8,118 nucleotides of DNA from CAZUCD01 sp964618855. Its GTDB lineage: Bacteria > Sumerlaeota > Sumerlaeia > SLMS01 > JANRJK01. The translations under genes and the position numbers were made by a program. Shown here one piece after another: positions 5,698 to 8,118 of this stretch. Every line of letters begins with the position of its first letter. The first letter of the stretch is position 1. The notes under the pieces are model-generated. The model searched no databases, had not been told where the DNA came from, and saw nothing but the letters and a program-made list of their open reading frames with translations. Location of the stretch: positions 1 through 8,118 of the forward strand of contig CAZUCD010000160.1 in the NCBI GenBank assembly GCA_964618855.1, given 5' to 3'.

Positions 5698-7650
5698 TTG
5701 ACGGCACCGGCTCCCATCCGCGACGCTCCCCCCTTGGGGCCGCGAGGCTCCGGGCATTCCGCACGCAGCAGACCCTCATTGTCGTCCACGCCTGCAACCT
5801 CGCCTGTGCAGTCCGTCCTCGGGTCCCTGGACTCGGGGATCCTCCGCGCGTGGCGGTTCTTCAAGTCGCTGAAGATGGGCATCCTGCTCCTGGCGATGAT
5901 CGGGGCGGTCTGCGTGTACGGCACCATGGGGTACGCGAGCAACGCGGCCCTTGGGAACAACCAGATCCCGATGGCGCGGAAGATGGTCTTCCAGTCGCCG
6001 TGGTTCGCGGGGCTTCTGGTGCTTTTCGCGGTGCAGCTCGTGCTGTCGACCTGGCACGTGACGCTGATGAGCCTTGGGATCGGCAGGCGGCGGGAGTTCC
6101 GCCGCGACCCTGGCTACTTCGAGCCCTCGGGCGGTGGGGCTCCCCGCGCCACCGTCCCCTTCAGCGGCACGGACGAGGAACTGCACTCGGAGCTTTCCCG
6201 GCGGTTCAGCCGCGTTCACCGCGACGGTGACGCGTGGTTCGCCCACCGGGGCCTCCGCACGAGGGTCGGTCCGACGGTCGTGCATGCGGGGATGATCATC
6301 GTGCTCGCGGCCGGCCTCGTCCGGTTCATCATGGTCCAGTCGGGGCGGATCGTGAGCGAGGGCCGCTTCATCGCCGCGGAAGGCGAGTTCTCAAACGCAA
6401 TCTGGGAGCCCGTGGACGAGTCGCTCTCGATCGGCGGGGGAAACGTCAAGGCACGCGAGATTCCGGGGCAGCACTACATCCGCGTCCTGGACTTCGACGA
6501 GGACCAGCACGCGAACATCGGCTCCCCAAAGTACTTCAGTTCCCTGGTCGAAATCACGGATCCCAGCACGGGCGTTATCACGGTCCGCCAGCTTGACATG
6601 AACCACAGCACGGCCATCGAGGGGCTGGAGTTCCACCAGGCCGGCTACGAGGCGATGCAGGAGGAGCGGCCGACGCGCTTCCTGTTCGACGTGCGAAGCC
6701 GGGCCTCAAAGGAGCGCATCGCCGTGACGGATGCCTCCGCGAACACCCCTGTGCGGATTGGCGAGACGGACTACCATCTGATTGTGGACGGGACGCATGC
6801 CGGGGCGAAGTGGCAGATCTTCCGCCGGGACGACCCGATGGCGATCCATGCCTCCGGGATTCTCGGTGGGACCGGCGGTGCCACGATGGCCCAGTTCTCC
6901 ATCGTCGCCTTTTACCCCGACTTTGCCATCGACCGCGAGAAAATGGAGCCGTACAACGCGAGCGAGGAGCCGCGCAACCCGGCGGCGCAGCTCGTGACAT
7001 TCGTGAATGGGGATCCTGCCAGCGTGGACTGGCTGTTCCTCGACAGGGAATTGGCCGCACTCACGCCGCCCCAGAATCCCCACCTGCGGTTCGACCTGCA
7101 CGACATACAGGTCCCCGCCAACGCGGAGAAGCCGGATTGGCAGACACCCGGCGCCGTACGGTTCCTGGTCGACGTGGCGCCGCGCGACGGTTCGGGCACG
7201 ACGCAGACTCTGGCGCTGGTTCTGGGCGAGAAGAGCCCGCCCCGGCCCCTCCCGGCACGCCAGGCCGATACTGCCGCCGCGACAGGAAGCGAGAAGGACT
7301 TCGAGGTCCTCCTCCTCGGGCCGACGACTCGCTACATGACGATCCTTTCGGTCACGAACGAGCCGACCACGCCGCTGACCACCGGTGGCGTGATCGTGAT
7401 CCTGATCGGCGCGATCATGACCTTCTCCGGACGCTATGAGGCGCTGTACGGCCTGCGCGACCCCAGGACGGGGGAACTGAAGCTCGCGTTGGTGCCGCGC
7501 TGGGGGTACGGCACGCAGGCGGCACGGCTATCGCTCGGGGAACTGGTGGAAGCCCTCTCGCGCGGCCGGGGCGGACGGCTCCTGGAGCCATCCGTTGCCG
7601 CCGCACCCGACGACGGCATTGCGCAACCGCAGGCCCTCGCGGAAGGATGA
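5698..7650 (+). CDS. resB: ResB (Ccs1), System II cytochrome c biogenesis membrane protein
   Basis: ResB works with CcsA/ResC in the cytoplasmic membrane to bring heme to the outer face and attach it to apocytochromes c. The 650-residue product has TM1 (~58-78, after WRFFKSLKMG), TM2 (~102-124), TM3 (~190-212, GPTVVHAGMIIVL with His196), a large extracytoplasmic domain (~213-560) and TM4 (~561-577, TTGGVIVILIGAIM). Family signatures include GPTVVHAG and, in the outer domain, LDMNHS (299-304) followed by EFHQAGY (311-317), matching the usual N-x-P...G...Q-x-x-Y region. The start is TTG at 5698, the first usable start after the upstream in-frame stop, with AGG/GGA bases just ahead. TTG 5779 or GTG 5806 would trim a Pro/Ser-rich tail and keep all TMs, so the exact start is uncertain. 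About 70 residues beyond TM4 form a cytoplasmic tail that is long for the family. It is 28 bp after the previous gene and 14 bp before the next. Confidence 0.93.
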   Translation: MTAPAPIRDAPPLGPRGSGHSARSRPSLSSTPATSPVQSVLGSLDSGILRAWRFFKSLKMGILLLAMIGAVCVYGTMGYASNAALGNNQIPMARKMVFQSPWFAGLLVLFAVQLVLSTWHVTLMSLGIGRRREFRRDPGYFEPSGGGAPRATVPFSGTDEELHSELSRRFSRVHRDGDAWFAHRGLRTRVGPTVVHAGMIIVLAAGLVRFIMVQSGRIVSEGRFIAAEGEFSNAIWEPVDESLSIGGGNVKAREIPGQHYIRVLDFDEDQHANIGSPKYFSSLVEITDPSTGVITVRQLDMNHSTAIEGLEFHQAGYEAMQEERPTRFLFDVRSRASKERIAVTDASANTPVRIGETDYHLIVDGTHAGAKWQIFRRDDPMAIHASGILGGTGGATMAQFSIVAFYPDFAIDREKMEPYNASEEPRNPAAQLVTFVNGDPASVDWLFLDRELAALTPPQNPHLRFDLHDIQVPANAEKPDWQTPGAVRFLVDVAPRDGSGTTQTLALVLGEKSPPRPLPARQADTAAATGSEKDFEVLLLGPTTRYMTILSVTNEPTTPLTTGGVIVILIGAIMTFSGRYEALYGLRDPRTGELKLALVPRWGYGTQAARLSLGELVEALSRGRGGRLLEPSVAAAPDDGIAQPQALAEG

Positions 7651-7656
7651 AGGTGA
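7650..7656 (+). promoter_or_regulatory. Ribosome binding site that decides the ccsA-like start
   Basis: AAGGTGA, beginning at the last base of the resB stop codon, is a good Shine-Dalgarno match and lies 8 nt before the ATG at 7665. The in-frame ATG at 7647 overlaps the resB stop as ATGA, but its only purine-rich stretch (GGAAGG, 7641-7646) touches the start codon directly. The 7665 start also puts the basic residues and hydrophobic core of the signal sequence at the very N-terminus. Confidence 0.6.
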
Positions 7657-7664
7657 ACGATACG

Positions 7665-8118
7665 ATGCGACCAAAGACACACGCCCTCCTGGCTGCCCTC
7701 CTCCTGCTGTTCGGTATGGTGCGGGGTGAGTCGCTTTCGGGCGACCCGGGCTCGCGGTTTTCGACGGTTCCACACAACGCGGCGCTGGCTCGCGAGGTTG
7801 CCGCGAGCGGGATCGATCGCATGGTGGTCATGACGGACGGCATCATGGAGCCGCTCGAGTCCGCCGCGCGCGTGAAGCTGGACGAGCTGACGGGCCGCCA
7901 GTCGATCCACGGCCAGGACCCGTCGTACTCGCTGCTCTCGATGGTCTACCAGCCCGAGAAGTGGTGGGACGCGCGCATCCTGCCCGTCGAGCATCCCCGG
8001 ATAGCAAAGCTGCTCGGCGCGGACGACAAGTTCGTCAGCGCGCGCTTCGTGGCCGAGAATCCCGGCCGGGCGGAACTGCAAAAGACCGCGTCGGATGTCT
8101 TCGACCGCAAGCAGGTGC
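7665..8118 (+). CDS. ccsA: CcsA/ResC-like cytochrome c assembly protein, N-terminal extracytoplasmic region (3' end outside the window)
   Basis: The frame is open to the window edge, giving 151 residues. MRPKTHALLAALLLLFGMVRG is an N-terminal signal or membrane anchor. The rest is soluble and should face the periplasm. The stretch VVMTDGIMEPLESAARVKLDELTGR (51-78, given here from its key residues V54, D58, G59, P63, L64, A67, G77) and then DPSYSLLSMVYQPEKWWDA-like residues (85-103) and ILPVEHP (105-111) resemble the region in front of the CcsA membrane domain in fused or extended System II proteins. There a V-x-D/G-G-R-x-x-P-L-D-T segment is followed by a 'P-x-x-W' segment. The WWD heme-handling motif and the multi-TM CcsA domain would lie beyond the window, so the assignment rests on this resemblance and on following resB by 14 bp. 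An alternative is another exported protein of the same operon. A 7647 start would add six residues. Confidence 0.68.
   Translation, partial: MRPKTHALLAALLLLFGMVRGESLSGDPGSRFSTVPHNAALAREVAASGIDRMVVMTDGIMEPLESAARVKLDELTGRQSIHGQDPSYSLLSMVYQPEKWWDARILPVEHPRIAKLLGADDKFVSARFVAENPGRAELQKTASDVFDRKQV

Noticed and set aside
7647..7664. An ATGA-overlap start for the ccsA-like gene at 7647
   Set aside because: The purine-rich stretch ahead of it has no spacer. The ATG at 7665 has AAGGTGA at proper distance and a better signal sequence start.
1..8118. CRISPR arrays, tRNA/rRNA genes, insertion sequences, toxin-antitoxin or phage genes
   Set aside because: I read through both strands and saw no regularly spaced repeats, RNA gene signatures, transposase motifs or target-site duplications. 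The coding space is filled by the six genes listed.

Overview
The window is GC-rich (about two thirds G+C by eye), densely coding bacterial DNA with six genes and no RNA gene, insertion sequence, CRISPR array or clear sign of recent transfer. It suggests a Gram-negative bacterium: there is an RND-type exporter and a probable exported small lipoprotein. It also makes c-type cytochromes by System II (ResB/CcsA). The separate long ResB, the CcsA-like protein with a large exported N-terminal region, the weak Shine-Dalgarno sequences at several genes and the high GC would fit a planctomycete-like or other deep-branching lineage. That placement is an inference and cannot be fixed from this sequence.

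Layout. (1) Nucleotides 1-1840, plus strand: the last ~430 codons of uvrA (nucleotide excision repair), followed with an ATGA stop/start overlap by a 183-residue NADPH-dependent FMN reductase-like flavodoxin-fold protein. (2) 1841-1967: a short convergent intergenic region with several GC-rich inverted repeats but no T-tract. (3) 1968-5138, minus strand: a complete 1056-residue RND efflux transporter. It has the VDN/VNN form of the charged transmembrane motifs and no adaptor or outer-membrane partner gene beside it. (4) 5139-5270: the divergent intergenic region, with a 12-bp inverted repeat and an adjoining hairpin. (5) 5271-8118, plus strand: a probable three-gene operon of a 132-residue exported protein of unknown function, resB (TTG start) and the beginning of a ccsA-like gene cut by the window edge.

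How the genes work together. ResB and CcsA form the membrane complex that carries heme across the cytoplasmic membrane and joins it to apocytochromes c. The small exported protein in front of them is a candidate accessory factor by position only. UvrA and the flavin reductase are probably co-translated, but no shared pathway is established. The RND pump is a separate unit.

Most of the window is recognisable core biology. I found no convincing evidence of a wholly new system. The items most worth a second look are the unknown exported protein heading the cytochrome c maturation operon, the orphan RND pump with altered proton-relay residues, and the inverted-repeat region between the two divergent units.
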